Shown: positions 1-8,352 of the stretch, in pieces
Layout of the letters: the number at the start of each line of letters is the position of its first letter
Numbering within the stretch: position 1 is the stretch's first letter
DNA from: Amorphoplanes digitatis
Lineage (GTDB): Bacteria > Actinomycetota > Actinomycetes > Mycobacteriales > Micromonosporaceae
Direction: 5' to 3'
Assembly: GCF_014205335.1 (NCBI RefSeq)
Contig: NZ_JACHNH010000001.1
Coordinates: 1,426,001-1,490,000, forward strand
DNA: 64,000 nt
Translations under genes and position numbers: made by a program
Notes under the pieces: generated by a model
Databases searched by the model: none
What the model saw: the letters and a program-made list of their open reading frames with translations, nothing else
What the model was told of the DNA's origin: nothing

Positions 1-130
1 GCGTCGCGGTCTCGTCGCCGGCGATCCAGAGCACCCGGCCGTCGACGCGGACCGCGGACAGGTTGGTGTGCGTGGCCGCCGCCCGGGAGAGCTGTCCGAA
101 GCGCAGCCGGACCGTGTGTACCAAGGTCAT
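1..130 (-). CDS. DUF3616-like protein, N-terminal part only
   Basis: The reading frame starts at an ATG ending at 130 (an in-frame ATG three codons upstream is also possible) and leaves the window at position 1. The 43 visible residues include a block reading THTNLSAVRVDG, then RVLWIAGDETAT. This HxNLSA...LW.AGDE pattern is what I associate with the start of DUF3616 proteins, a family without assigned chemistry. It is divergent from the DUF72 gene. The family assignment is tentative because only the first part is visible. Confidence 0.55.
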   Translation of the reverse strand, partial: MTLVHTVRLRFGQLSRAAATHTNLSAVRVDGRVLWIAGDETAT

Positions 131-234
131 GGCGAACATCGTGGCACCCCGGCGCCGGCATCGGATACCGGCACCGGCGTTTCGCGCGCTCGCGCGTTAC
201 CCTCGCGGTGTTTACGCGGGGTAAAGGGGGATTC

Positions 235-1068
235 GTGGAGCGGCTGCACGTGGGGTGCGCCATGTGGACCCACAAGTCCTGGCCGCAGGCGCCGCAGGAG
301 CGCCTGCGGGCCTACGCCGGCTGGTGCGACGCGGTCGAGGGGAACACCACCTTCTACGCGACGCCGGCCCGGGACACGGTGGCGACGTGGGCGGCGCAGA
401 CCGGCCCGGAATTCCGGTTCGTGATGAAACTGCCCCGGTTGATCACGCACGAGCGCCGGCTCGCCGACGTCGACGAGGCGCTCCGGGCCTTCCTGTACGC
501 GATGGAGCCGCTCGGCCCGCGGCTGCACGCCCTCTGGATCCAGCTACCGGGGTCGTTCGGCCCCGCCGACGTACCCGTGCTGGACCGCTTCCTGAGCCGG
601 CTGCCGGCCGCGTACCCGTATGCCGTCGAGGTCCGTCATCCCGCGTTCTTCGCCGATTCCCGCGCGACGGAGCGGCTGGAGGGCGTGCTCGCCGCCGCGG
701 ACGCCGAGTGGATACCGTTCGACACCACCGCGTTCTTCGCGAGCCCGCCGACAAGCGACGCGGAGCGGGACGCCTGGACCAAGAAGCCGCGCCTGCCGCT
801 GCGCACCCGCGCGCTGACCGACCGGCCGATCGTGCGGTACCTCGGCCGCGACGACGGCGCGCGTACGGTCGAGGGCTGGCGGCGCTGGGTCGACGTGGTC
901 GCCGGCTGGCTCGGCGAGGGCCGCTCGCCGACCGTGTTCATTCACACCCCGGACAACGCCGACGCGCCCGCGCTCGCCCGCCGCTTCCACGCGGAGGTCC
1001 GTGCGCGCGTGCCCGGCCTCGGGCCGCTGCCCGAGCCGGAGCCGGTCGGGCCCGCGACCCTGTTCTGA
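235..1068 (+). CDS. DUF72 family protein
   Basis: This 277-residue protein begins MERLHVGCAMWTHKSW and continues with GNTTFYATPARDTVATWA, the typical opening of DUF72 (YecE-like) TIM-barrel proteins, whose function is not established. Later family blocks are visible: FRFVMKLPRLITHERRL, YAVEVRHPAFF, and FIHTPDNADAP near the C-terminus. The length fits the family. I chose GTG at 235 because an AAAGGGGGA ribosome binding site ends four bases before it; the frame stays open upstream to a GTG at 208 that lacks such a site. It probably acts in the cytosol, since no signal peptide or membrane segment is seen. Confidence 0.85.
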   Translation: MERLHVGCAMWTHKSWPQAPQERLRAYAGWCDAVEGNTTFYATPARDTVATWAAQTGPEFRFVMKLPRLITHERRLADVDEALRAFLYAMEPLGPRLHALWIQLPGSFGPADVPVLDRFLSRLPAAYPYAVEVRHPAFFADSRATERLEGVLAAADAEWIPFDTTAFFASPPTSDAERDAWTKKPRLPLRTRALTDRPIVRYLGRDDGARTVEGWRRWVDVVAGWLGEGRSPTVFIHTPDNADAPALARRFHAEVRARVPGLGPLPEPEPVGPATLF

Positions 1069-1087
1069 CCGCGGCGCGGGCAGTCGC

Positions 1088-3865
1088 TCAGGCGACCGGT
1101 GCGTCGGCGGCCAGCGGCAGCGGGAGCAGGCGGCCGGCCTCGCCCGCCGCGACCGGGCGGGAGAAGTAGAAGCCCTGCGCGAACGTGCAGCCCATCTCGC
1201 GCAGCGCGGCGAGCTGGCCGTACTCCTCGATGCCCTCGGCGACGGTGGTCATGCCGAGGCTCTGCCCGAGCTGGACGATGGTGCTGGCCAGCGCGGTGTC
1301 GTCGGTCTGCTCGCCGAGCCGCTCGATGAACGAGCGGTCGATCTTGAGCATGTCGACCGGGAACCGGCGCAGGTAGGCAAGCGAGGAGTAGCCGGTGCCG
1401 AAGTCGTCGATCGCCAGGGTCACGCCGAGCGCCTTGAGCCGGACCAGCTGGGCCAGGTTCTCCTCGGTGTCGGTCATCAGCACGCTCTCGGTCATCTCGA
1501 GGCAGAGCCGGTCGGCCGGCATGCCGGTCTCGGTCAGCACCTCGCGGACGACGGTCGCCAGGTCGCTGCGGTCGAACTGGCGCACCGAGACGTTCACGGC
1601 CATCTTGATCGGCCGCCGGTTGTCGCGCTCGGCCCACTCGACGGCCTGCCGGCACGCCTCGGTGAGCACCCAGCGGCCCAGCGGGACGATGAGGCCGGTC
1701 GCCTCGGCGATCGGGATGAAGTCGAGCGGGCTGATCATGCCGCGGGTCGGGTGCTGCCAGCGCACCAGCGCCTCGAAGCCGACGATGCTGCTGTCGGTCA
1801 TGTCGATGGTCGGCTGGTAGTGCACCCGCAGCTCGTCGCGCTCCAGGGCCAGGCGCAGGTCGGCCTCGAGCTCGAGGCGCTCGACCAGGCCGGCCAGCAT
1901 CCGCGGGTCGTAGCTGGCGAAGCTGCTGCCCCCGGTCGCCTTGGCCTTGTACATGGCGAGGTCGGCGTTGCGCATGAGCTGCTCGGCGTTGCCGGCGTCC
2001 TCGCCGTCGGCGAGCGTCGTGTACGACGCGAGCCCGATGCTGCCCCGCACGTGCAGGGTGCGCTCGTCGACGAGGAAGGGCTCGTGCAGCCCGTCGACGA
2101 TGCGCTGCGCGACGACCTCGGCCTCGCCCGCGCCGAGCGGCGAGGAGATCAGCACGGCGAACTCGTCGCCGCCGAAGCGTGCCACCACGTCGCCCTGGCG
2201 GACGGAGGTGGTCAGCCGCTCGGCGACCTGCACCAGGAGGCGGTCGCCGGCCAGGTGCCCGAGGCTGTCGTTGACCTCCTTGAAGCCGTCCAGGTCGAGG
2301 AAGAGCACCGTCACATCGTCGTCCGCGCCGCGGTGTTCCAGGGCCGCGGCGACCCGCTCGCGGAACAGGGCGCGGTTGGCGAGCTGGGTGAGCGCGTCGT
2401 GGTACGCCTCGTGCACGAGCTGCTCCTGCAGCTCCTTGCGCTCGCTGATGTCGCGGGTGTTCAGGACCAGGCCGCCGACGTTCGGGTCGTCGAGCAGGTT
2501 GGTGACGGTGATCTCGGCCTCCCGCATCCGGCGGTCGTGGTGCGGCAGGGTCACCTCGATCACCGTTGTCGCGTGCGGTTGATCGCTGACCGAGCGCAGG
2601 GCCTCGGAGAGCCGGCTGGCCGCTGCGGGGTCGAGCAGGCTGATGAGCCGGCGGCCGGTGAGCACGTCCGGCGAGTAGCCGAAGACCCGCTGCACGGACT
2701 CGCTCTGGTAGAGCACCTCGGCGTCGGTGCCGACCACGGTCACCACGTCCGAGCTGTGCTGCACCAGCGAGTGGAAGCGCTGCTCGCTGGCGGACAGCTC
2801 GGCGGTGCGGTCGGCGACCCGGGCCTCGAGGTTGCCGGTGAGGTTGCGGTTCTCCAGCAGGGTGAGCATCTGGCGGCCCACGATCAGCAGGATCAGGGCC
2901 GACCGGGAGTACGCGGTGAACGGCGTGGCCTGCCCGGTGCGCAGGAACCAGACGACGCTGGTCAGCAGCGCGGCGAGCACGGCGATGTACGGCAGCAGCA
3001 CGCCGAACGGCTGGGCGCCCTCGTTGCTGGCGGGCTCGACGACCGGGCCGGCGCCGACCGGCCTGGCGGCGGCGAGCAGGATCAGCATGAGGCCGGCGAA
3101 CCAGCCGACGTCGATGACCCCGCCGGAGTAGTACACGTCGGTGAGGTTCAGGTACGCGTACCCGATGTCGGACACGGCGAAGGCGCTGACGCCGGCGATG
3201 ATCAGCGCGAGCCGGGCGAAGGTGTTCCCGTGCCGGCGCTGGAGGGCCAGCATGTAGACGACGATGGTGACGATGACGATGTCGGCGACCGGGTACCCGA
3301 CGTTGACGAGCAGGCCGCGCCCGTCGGCCACGCCGAGCTTGTGCAGCGGCTCGTAGATGACGTGCGCGGTGATCAGCAGCAGCGACGCCGCGACCATCAG
3401 GCCGTCCAGGACGCTGCGGGCCCGGTTGGCCATTGTCTGCGCGGCGACGGGCAGCACCAGCAGGCCGGCCGCGGTCAGCACGATCATGCCCTGGTAGCCG
3501 AGATCGGCCGAGGACGGCAGCGGGACGGAGCCTGTGACGATCTCCAGCCGGAAGGCGGACACCCGGCCGGCTCCCCAGGACAGGACGCCGAGCGCGATGA
3601 GGGCCCAGCCGGCGCGCATCCGGCCGTGGAACTTCGCGGCGCGGTACACGCAGGCGATGGCCGCGGCGAGCGCGGCGAGGCAGAGCCCGACGTAGGCGAT
3701 GATCGCCGAGGGTCCCGGCCCGAACACACCCGTGCTCAGCACGGCGCCGAAGGCAGCGGCGGCGACGGCGACGGCGATGCAGGCCCACGCCCAGCCGCGC
3801 ACGGCGCGGCGCGGGCTCCGCTCGGTAGCTCCCGGCGGGGCCTGCGATCGGGTGGTCGCTGCCAT
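1088..3865 (-). CDS. Membrane-bound PAS-GGDEF-EAL c-di-GMP signalling protein
   Basis: The product (925 residues) combines about eight hydrophobic segments in the first 320 residues (an MASE-like sensor), a PAS domain at roughly 350-470, a GGDEF domain with an intact FGGDEFAVLI motif near residue 563, and an EAL domain with FEALVRW near 697 and DDFGTGYSSL near 818. GGDEF domains make cyclic di-GMP and EAL domains hydrolyse it; both signature motifs look intact, so either or both activities are possible. The start at 3865 is preceded by GGAGATGAGCTG; an upstream extension to 3952 has no such site. It is divergent from the GH92 gene at 4058 and shares a 190-bp intergenic region containing two perfect palindromes. 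Confidence 0.93.
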   Translation of the reverse strand: MAATTRSQAPPGATERSPRRAVRGWAWACIAVAVAAAAFGAVLSTGVFGPGPSAIIAYVGLCLAALAAAIACVYRAAKFHGRMRAGWALIALGVLSWGAGRVSAFRLEIVTGSVPLPSSADLGYQGMIVLTAAGLLVLPVAAQTMANRARSVLDGLMVAASLLLITAHVIYEPLHKLGVADGRGLLVNVGYPVADIVIVTIVVYMLALQRRHGNTFARLALIIAGVSAFAVSDIGYAYLNLTDVYYSGGVIDVGWFAGLMLILLAAARPVGAGPVVEPASNEGAQPFGVLLPYIAVLAALLTSVVWFLRTGQATPFTAYSRSALILLIVGRQMLTLLENRNLTGNLEARVADRTAELSASEQRFHSLVQHSSDVVTVVGTDAEVLYQSESVQRVFGYSPDVLTGRRLISLLDPAAASRLSEALRSVSDQPHATTVIEVTLPHHDRRMREAEITVTNLLDDPNVGGLVLNTRDISERKELQEQLVHEAYHDALTQLANRALFRERVAAALEHRGADDDVTVLFLDLDGFKEVNDSLGHLAGDRLLVQVAERLTTSVRQGDVVARFGGDEFAVLISSPLGAGEAEVVAQRIVDGLHEPFLVDERTLHVRGSIGLASYTTLADGEDAGNAEQLMRNADLAMYKAKATGGSSFASYDPRMLAGLVERLELEADLRLALERDELRVHYQPTIDMTDSSIVGFEALVRWQHPTRGMISPLDFIPIAEATGLIVPLGRWVLTEACRQAVEWAERDNRRPIKMAVNVSVRQFDRSDLATVVREVLTETGMPADRLCLEMTESVLMTDTEENLAQLVRLKALGVTLAIDDFGTGYSSLAYLRRFPVDMLKIDRSFIERLGEQTDDTALASTIVQLGQSLGMTTVAEGIEEYGQLAALREMGCTFAQGFYFSRPVAAGEAGRLLPLPLAADAPVA

Positions 3866-3946
3866 CAGCTCATCTCCGGTACCTGGAACCACCCGCTGCT
3901 GGACGGTCGTACCAGGTGAGATCGGGCACGGACGGCCCGACCTAAG

Positions 3947-3962
3947 TTGCACCCGGGTGCAA
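3947..3962. promoter_or_regulatory. 16-bp perfect palindrome, unknown regulator
   Basis: TTGCACCCGGGTGCAA is a perfect 16-bp inverted repeat in the intergenic region between the GGDEF-EAL gene and the first GH92 gene, about 82 bp upstream of the former start. It has the size and symmetry of a dimeric repressor operator. I do not recognise the regulator. Confidence 0.45.
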
Positions 3963-4009
3963 TCCGGGTGTCCGGCCCGACGGATTCATTGACAGGCGTC
4001 GCTGGATCG

Positions 4010-4023
4010 TGACAACGTTGTCA
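4010..4023. promoter_or_regulatory. LacI-type operator TGACAACGTTGTCA
   Basis: This perfect 14-bp palindrome with a central CG is typical of LacI-family operators. It lies 35 bp before the GH92 start, about 15 bp after a TTGACA hexamer (3989-3994), so a bound repressor would cover the likely promoter core. It differs at only two symmetric positions from the palindrome in front of the second GH92 gene. Confidence 0.65.
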
Positions 4024-4057
4024 ACGGACGATGACGTCGTTGACCGGAGGTTTCCCG

Positions 4058-7000
4058 ATGACCCGTCGGTTCCTGGTGGCCGTGCTGCTGGCCGCCTCCG
4101 CGTGCTACGCGAGCCCCGCCCGGGCCGGCGCCGTGGCGGACGAACCCATCGACCTCGTGCACCCCTTCGTCGGCACCCAGAACTTCGGCAACACCTTCCC
4201 GGGCGCGAGCGCGCCGTTCGGCATGGTCCAGGTCAGCCCGGACACCGGCGGCCAGGGCGGATACGACTACCAGCAGGGCAGCATCCACGGATTCAGCCAG
4301 ACGCACCTCTCCGGCGTCGGCTGCGGTGTCGCCGGCGAGCTGCCGATGCTGCCGACCACGGGCGCGGTCGGCACGTCCGACCCGAACTCGTACCGGTCGC
4401 CGTACTCCCACGACGACGAGGAGGCCTCGCCCGGCTACTACCGGGTCGGCCTGTCGAGGTACCAGACCCGGGCCGAGCTGACGGCGACGCCGCGCACCGG
4501 CTGGCAGCGCTACACGTTCCCGGCGACCGCCGCCGCGAACGTGTTGTTCAACACCGGCCGGGCCAACCAGTCCGTCTTCGACTCCGAGATCCACGTCGTC
4601 GGCGACCGGACCGTCGAGGGCCGGGTGCACGCCGGCGGCTTCTGCGCCGGCAAGGACGACCACACCGTCTACTTCACCGCGAGCTTCGACCGCCCGTTCG
4701 CCGACACCGGCACGTGGCGCGGCCCGGCGCTGACACCCGGCGGCCGGGACGCGTCCGGCACCGGGAACAACGGCGCGTGGGTCACCTTCGACGCGACGCA
4801 GGACCGCGACGTCGTCGTCAAGGTCGCGCTCTCCTACACCGGGCCGGACGGCGCGCGGCGCAACCTCGCCGCCGAGACCGCCGACTCGTACGACTTCGAC
4901 GCCACCCGGGCGAGGCTGCGCGAGACCTGGGCCCGCGAGCTCGGCCGGATCGAGATCGGCGGCGGGACAGCGGAGCGGCGCGGCGCGTTCTACACCGCGC
5001 TCTACCACTCGCTGCTGCACCCCAACCTGGCCGGCGACGTCGACGGCGGCTACGTCGGCTTCGACCGGAAGGTGCACACCGCGGACGGGTACACGCCTTA
5101 CCAGAACCTCTCGCTCTGGGACACCTACCGGCCGCAGAACCAGCTGCTCGAGCTGCTGGTGCCGGACGTGGCCCGCGACGTCGCGCTGTCGGTGGTCGCG
5201 ATCGGGCGCGACGGCGGCTGGCTGCCGCGCTGGGCGCTGGCCAACAGCGAGACCAACATCATGACCGGTGACCCGGTCACCCCGTTTCTGGTCGAGGCCT
5301 GGTCGAAGGGCCTGCTCGCCGGGCACGAGGATGAGGCGTACGCGCTGCTGCGCGCCAACGCGACCGCACAGCCACCGGCGGACTCGCCCTACAACGGGCG
5401 CACGGGTCAGGACTACTACGCCGACCGCGGCTACATCCCGTCCGGGCTCGACGACGGCGTGGACTGCGCCGACAAGGGCGGCGACAACGACTGCGACCAC
5501 CCGGCCTCCGCGACGCTGGAGTACGCGGCCGCCGACGCGGCGCTGGCGCTGATGGCCGCGGGCCTGGGCCGGACCGCCGACGCCGAGCTGTTCGCCGGGC
5601 GCGGTCAGTGGTACCGCAACCTGTGGGACTCCTCGATCGGGCAGTTCCGCCCCCGCACGGTCGACGGGACCTGGTTGACGCCGTACGACCCGGTCGCGGC
5701 GGGCGAGCAGTTCCACGAGGGCGGGGCGTACCAGTACCAGTGGCTGGTGCCGCAGGACCCGGCCGGGCTGGTCTCGCTGATGGGCGGGCGCCGGGCGACG
5801 GAGCGGCGGCTGGACGACTTCTTCGCCTACGACCGGCTGCTCACCGACCCCGCCGGCACCGCGCGCACCGACTGGATCGCCAGCCCCTACGACTACTACG
5901 CCAAGGCCACGTACAACCCGAACAACGAGCCGGATCTGCTCGCGCCGTACCTGTATCTGTGGGCCGGCGCGCCGGCGAAGACCGCGACCGTGGTCCGGGC
6001 CGCGATGACGCTGTTCACCACCGGGCCCGACGGCATGACCGGCAACGACGACCTCGGCACCATGAGCGCCTGGTACGTCTTCTCCTCGCTCGGCCTCTAC
6101 CCGACGATGAGCGGCGCGAACTTCCTGGCGCTGTCCAGCCCGCAGTTCCCCCAGGCGACGGTCACCATCGGCGACCGCCGGCTGGTGATCACCGCGCCGG
6201 GCGCCTCCGACGCCGACCGCTACATCCAGCGGGTCCGCCTCAACGGCGCGTCCGTCGCCAAGACCTGGCTCGACTGGTCGGACGTCACCGCCGGCGGCAC
6301 GCTCAGCCACACCCTCGGCGCCACCCCGTCGAACTGGGGCACCTCGGCCGCGGCCCAGCCGCCGTCGGTCAACCGGGCGCCGGCGGACGGCCGTACCCAT
6401 GTCGACGCCGCCGTCCGACCGTCCGCCGCGGCCCTGCCCGCCGGCTCGCCCACCGCGCAGCAGGCCGCCTTCGAGGTGGACGTTGTCGCGCAGGCGCCGC
6501 TGACCATCGCGCCCCGGGTCACCGCCGCCGTCCCGGCCGGCTGGCAGGCGACGGTCAGCCCCCGCCAGCCCAGGACCCTGGTCAGCCGGCACCTGCCGGT
6601 CGGCACCACCGCGACCCTCACCGTGCGGGCACCGGCCGGAACGGCCGCCGGGGAGTACCCGGTGGAGGTCTCGGTCTCCGCGCCCGGCGCACCGACCGTG
6701 CGGCGCTCGGCCACGATCACCGTCCGCGAACCGGTCACCTGCGCCTCGACCCAGTCCGGCGCCTGCCTGGTCGACCTCGGCGCCGAACGCAACGCCGACG
6801 GCACGGCGACCGTCGCCGCGCCCGCCGAGGGCGACTTCGACGGCGGCGGCTGGAGCTACGACGCCGACCTGCTGCCCGCCGCCGGCCCGGTCACCTGGGA
6901 CGGCGTCACCTACCAGGCGCCGGACCCGTCCGGCACGGCGAAGAACCTCGTCCGGGCCCGCGGCCAGTCGCTCCTGCTGCCGACCGGCGACCACACGGCG

Positions 7001-7297
7001 GTCAAGCTGGTCGCGACGACACACAACGGCCCGGTCACGGCCGCCCTGACCATCGGGTACGCGGACGGCACGAGCTCGGCGGTCCCGGTGACCGTCGCCG
7101 ACTGGTGCGGCACGGCGTCGACGGGCAGCACCACGGTGCTCGCGATGCCCCACCGCATCAAGTCCGGCAAGGGCGTCGACGGCCCGCCGGTGAACCTGTT
7201 CGGCCTGAGCCTGCCGGTGGCGCCGGCACGCCAGATCCGCTCGATCACCCTGCCGAACGACCCCCGCCTCCACCTGTACGCGATAACGCTGTCCTGA
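4058..7297 (+). CDS. Secreted GH92 alpha-mannosidase with NEW3 and C-terminal binding module
   Basis: The 1079-residue protein starts with a Sec signal peptide (MTRRFLVAVLLAASACYASPARA) and then a glycoside hydrolase family 92 catalytic region from about residue 35 to 770. Family landmarks include DLVHPFVGTQNFGNTFPG, FSQTHLSGVGC, NEPDLLAPYLYLW near 621 and GNDDLGTMSAWYVFSSLG near 661. GH92 enzymes are calcium-dependent inverting exo-alpha-mannosidases. A NEW3-like beta-sandwich follows at about 800-890, then a roughly 170-residue beta-rich module resembling carbohydrate-binding modules. The start at 4058 has GGAGG seven bases upstream. The substrate (yeast mannan, N-glycan or bacterial mannoside) cannot be read from sequence. 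A LacI-type operator lies just upstream. Confidence 0.93.
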   Translation: MTRRFLVAVLLAASACYASPARAGAVADEPIDLVHPFVGTQNFGNTFPGASAPFGMVQVSPDTGGQGGYDYQQGSIHGFSQTHLSGVGCGVAGELPMLPTTGAVGTSDPNSYRSPYSHDDEEASPGYYRVGLSRYQTRAELTATPRTGWQRYTFPATAAANVLFNTGRANQSVFDSEIHVVGDRTVEGRVHAGGFCAGKDDHTVYFTASFDRPFADTGTWRGPALTPGGRDASGTGNNGAWVTFDATQDRDVVVKVALSYTGPDGARRNLAAETADSYDFDATRARLRETWARELGRIEIGGGTAERRGAFYTALYHSLLHPNLAGDVDGGYVGFDRKVHTADGYTPYQNLSLWDTYRPQNQLLELLVPDVARDVALSVVAIGRDGGWLPRWALANSETNIMTGDPVTPFLVEAWSKGLLAGHEDEAYALLRANATAQPPADSPYNGRTGQDYYADRGYIPSGLDDGVDCADKGGDNDCDHPASATLEYAAADAALALMAAGLGRTADAELFAGRGQWYRNLWDSSIGQFRPRTVDGTWLTPYDPVAAGEQFHEGGAYQYQWLVPQDPAGLVSLMGGRRATERRLDDFFAYDRLLTDPAGTARTDWIASPYDYYAKATYNPNNEPDLLAPYLYLWAGAPAKTATVVRAAMTLFTTGPDGMTGNDDLGTMSAWYVFSSLGLYPTMSGANFLALSSPQFPQATVTIGDRRLVITAPGASDADRYIQRVRLNGASVAKTWLDWSDVTAGGTLSHTLGATPSNWGTSAAAQPPSVNRAPADGRTHVDAAVRPSAAALPAGSPTAQQAAFEVDVVAQAPLTIAPRVTAAVPAGWQATVSPRQPRTLVSRHLPVGTTATLTVRAPAGTAAGEYPVEVSVSAPGAPTVRRSATITVREPVTCASTQSGACLVDLGAERNADGTATVAAPAEGDFDGGGWSYDADLLPAAGPVTWDGVTYQAPDPSGTAKNLVRARGQSLLLPTGDHTAVKLVATTHNGPVTAALTIGYADGTSSAVPVTVADWCGTASTGSTTVLAMPHRIKSGKGVDGPPVNLFGLSLPVAPARQIRSITLPNDPRLHLYAITLS

Positions 7298-7317
7298 CGG
7301 CTCGGTAGCCTGCCCCG

Positions 7318-7770
7318 GTGGCTGAGAGCTGGGATGAAGAGCAGCTGATCGCGGAAGGCTTCGAGCGCGCGTACGTCGAGCTCGAGTGGTACGACGGACC
7401 CCGCGCGGGCCTGGCTGACGTCGGCGGCGTGCCCCACTACATCCGGAGCTACGACTTCGACCACGCGGATGAAGCCGACGAGTACCAGGTCTGGCCCGCG
7501 AGCGGGGACGCGGTGGAGATGGAGCGCGAGCAATGGGAGATCTTCGTCAGATGGAATCAGCGCCGTGACGCCGGAGCGGCCGGACCGGACGGCCATCCCG
7601 CGACAGGCGGGGTCGACGCTCGCTACGACGAGCTGAACCGGCTGCTGACGGCGCATCGTGAGATGCCGGCCGACGCTCGTCGTCTCGTAGGTGAGCTGAG
7701 GTTCGACCACGGCGACCGCTACCGGCTCGACGGCCTCGACTACTGGTTCCGGTGGCGCCCGGTCACATGA
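7318..7770 (+). CDS. Hypothetical protein, leaderless start
   Basis: This 150-residue acidic, tryptophan- and aspartate-rich soluble protein (MAESWDEEQLIAEGFERAY...) has a middle linker rich in Gly and Ala around residues 82-97. I do not recognise a family. It is 20 bp downstream of the mannosidase gene but has its own candidate promoter: TAGCCT (7306-7311) lies six bases before the GTG start, which suggests a leaderless mRNA. Its end overlaps the convergent PPOX gene by 8 bp. Confidence 0.65.
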   Translation: MAESWDEEQLIAEGFERAYVELEWYDGPRAGLADVGGVPHYIRSYDFDHADEADEYQVWPASGDAVEMEREQWEIFVRWNQRRDAGAAGPDGHPATGGVDARYDELNRLLTAHREMPADARRLVGELRFDHGDRYRLDGLDYWFRWRPVT

Positions 7771-8185
7771 CCCAGCCGTACAGGCGCTCGACGTGCAGGC
7801 TCAGTACGAGCCGGCCGTCGGCGACCATCGCGCGGCGGTAGTCGTCCCAGTCCGGATGCTCCTTGCCACTGATCAGGCGGTAGACCTCGATCAGTTCCTC
7901 GACCGTCGCGTCGTGTTCGTCGGCCGAGGGCGGCGAGAACGTGGCGTGCACCTCGGCGACGACGTAGCCGGCGCCGCCCGGACCCGCGACCCGCAGGCTG
8001 GCGCGCGGGTCGCGCCGCAGGTTGTGCACCTTGGCAAGTGAGGACCGGGTGGACGCGCGCAGCACCCGGGTCTTGTCGTCTGCCGTGTAGTTCACGTCGG
8101 ACAGTTGCGGCCTGCCGTCGCGCTTGACGGTCGCGAGCGTGCACAGGTTGGCCGCGGCGACCACGGCCCAGAGGTTGTCGGACAT
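7763..8185 (-). CDS. PPOX-class F420-dependent flavin/deazaflavin reductase family protein
   Basis: This 140-residue protein matches the pyridoxamine-phosphate-oxidase-like split-barrel fold used by F420-binding reductases in actinobacteria. It begins MSDNLWAVVAAANLCTLATV, then GRPQLSDVNYTADDKT, STRSSLAKVHNLRRDPRASL, and ends RLVLSLHVERLYGWV. Family members reduce substrates with F420H2 or bind the cofactor; the substrate is unknown. No ribosome binding site is present. Instead TAACGT (8192-8197 on this strand) sits six bases before the ATG, consistent with leaderless transcription. Confidence 0.85.
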   Translation of the reverse strand: MSDNLWAVVAAANLCTLATVKRDGRPQLSDVNYTADDKTRVLRASTRSSLAKVHNLRRDPRASLRVAGPGGAGYVVAEVHATFSPPSADEHDATVEELIEVYRLISGKEHPDWDDYRRAMVADGRLVLSLHVERLYGWVM

Positions 8186-8211
8186 GCCGCAACGTTAGCG
8201 GCGGCTCGCAG

Positions 8212-8345
8212 TTGACGCTCTCGTTGCACCGCGGCCGCGGCGGGGAGGTGGACGCGGTGGAGATCTACCGCCCTGAGCAAGATGTCACCGTGCTCTTCCG
8301 CGACATTCCTCTATTCGATCTCCCGGAGGGACGGCCGGCGACCGG
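8212..8345 (+). pseudogene. Possible remnant of a small conserved protein
   Basis: The stretch reads as a protein-like segment, GGEVDAVEIYRPEQDVTVLF followed by RDIPLFDLPEG, with good codon bias, and then dissolves into the 3' end of the convergent GH92 gene. No start codon with a ribosome binding site fits and no natural C-terminus is present. I interpret it as the tail of a decayed gene. It could also be a chance open frame. Confidence 0.3.
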
Positions 8346-8352
8346 GTTCAGG

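Noticed and set aside
1001-3919. A 972-codon open frame on the plus strand across the GGDEF-EAL gene
   Set aside because: It is the complement-strand shadow of a real gene in high-GC DNA; it is Gln/His/Arg-rich, has no domain motif and lies opposite clear GGDEF and EAL signatures.
3986-7273. A 1095-codon open frame on the minus strand across the first GH92 gene
   Set aside because: Val/Gly/Arg-rich low-complexity translation with no motif, opposite to a convincing GH92 protein with signal peptide and ribosome binding site.
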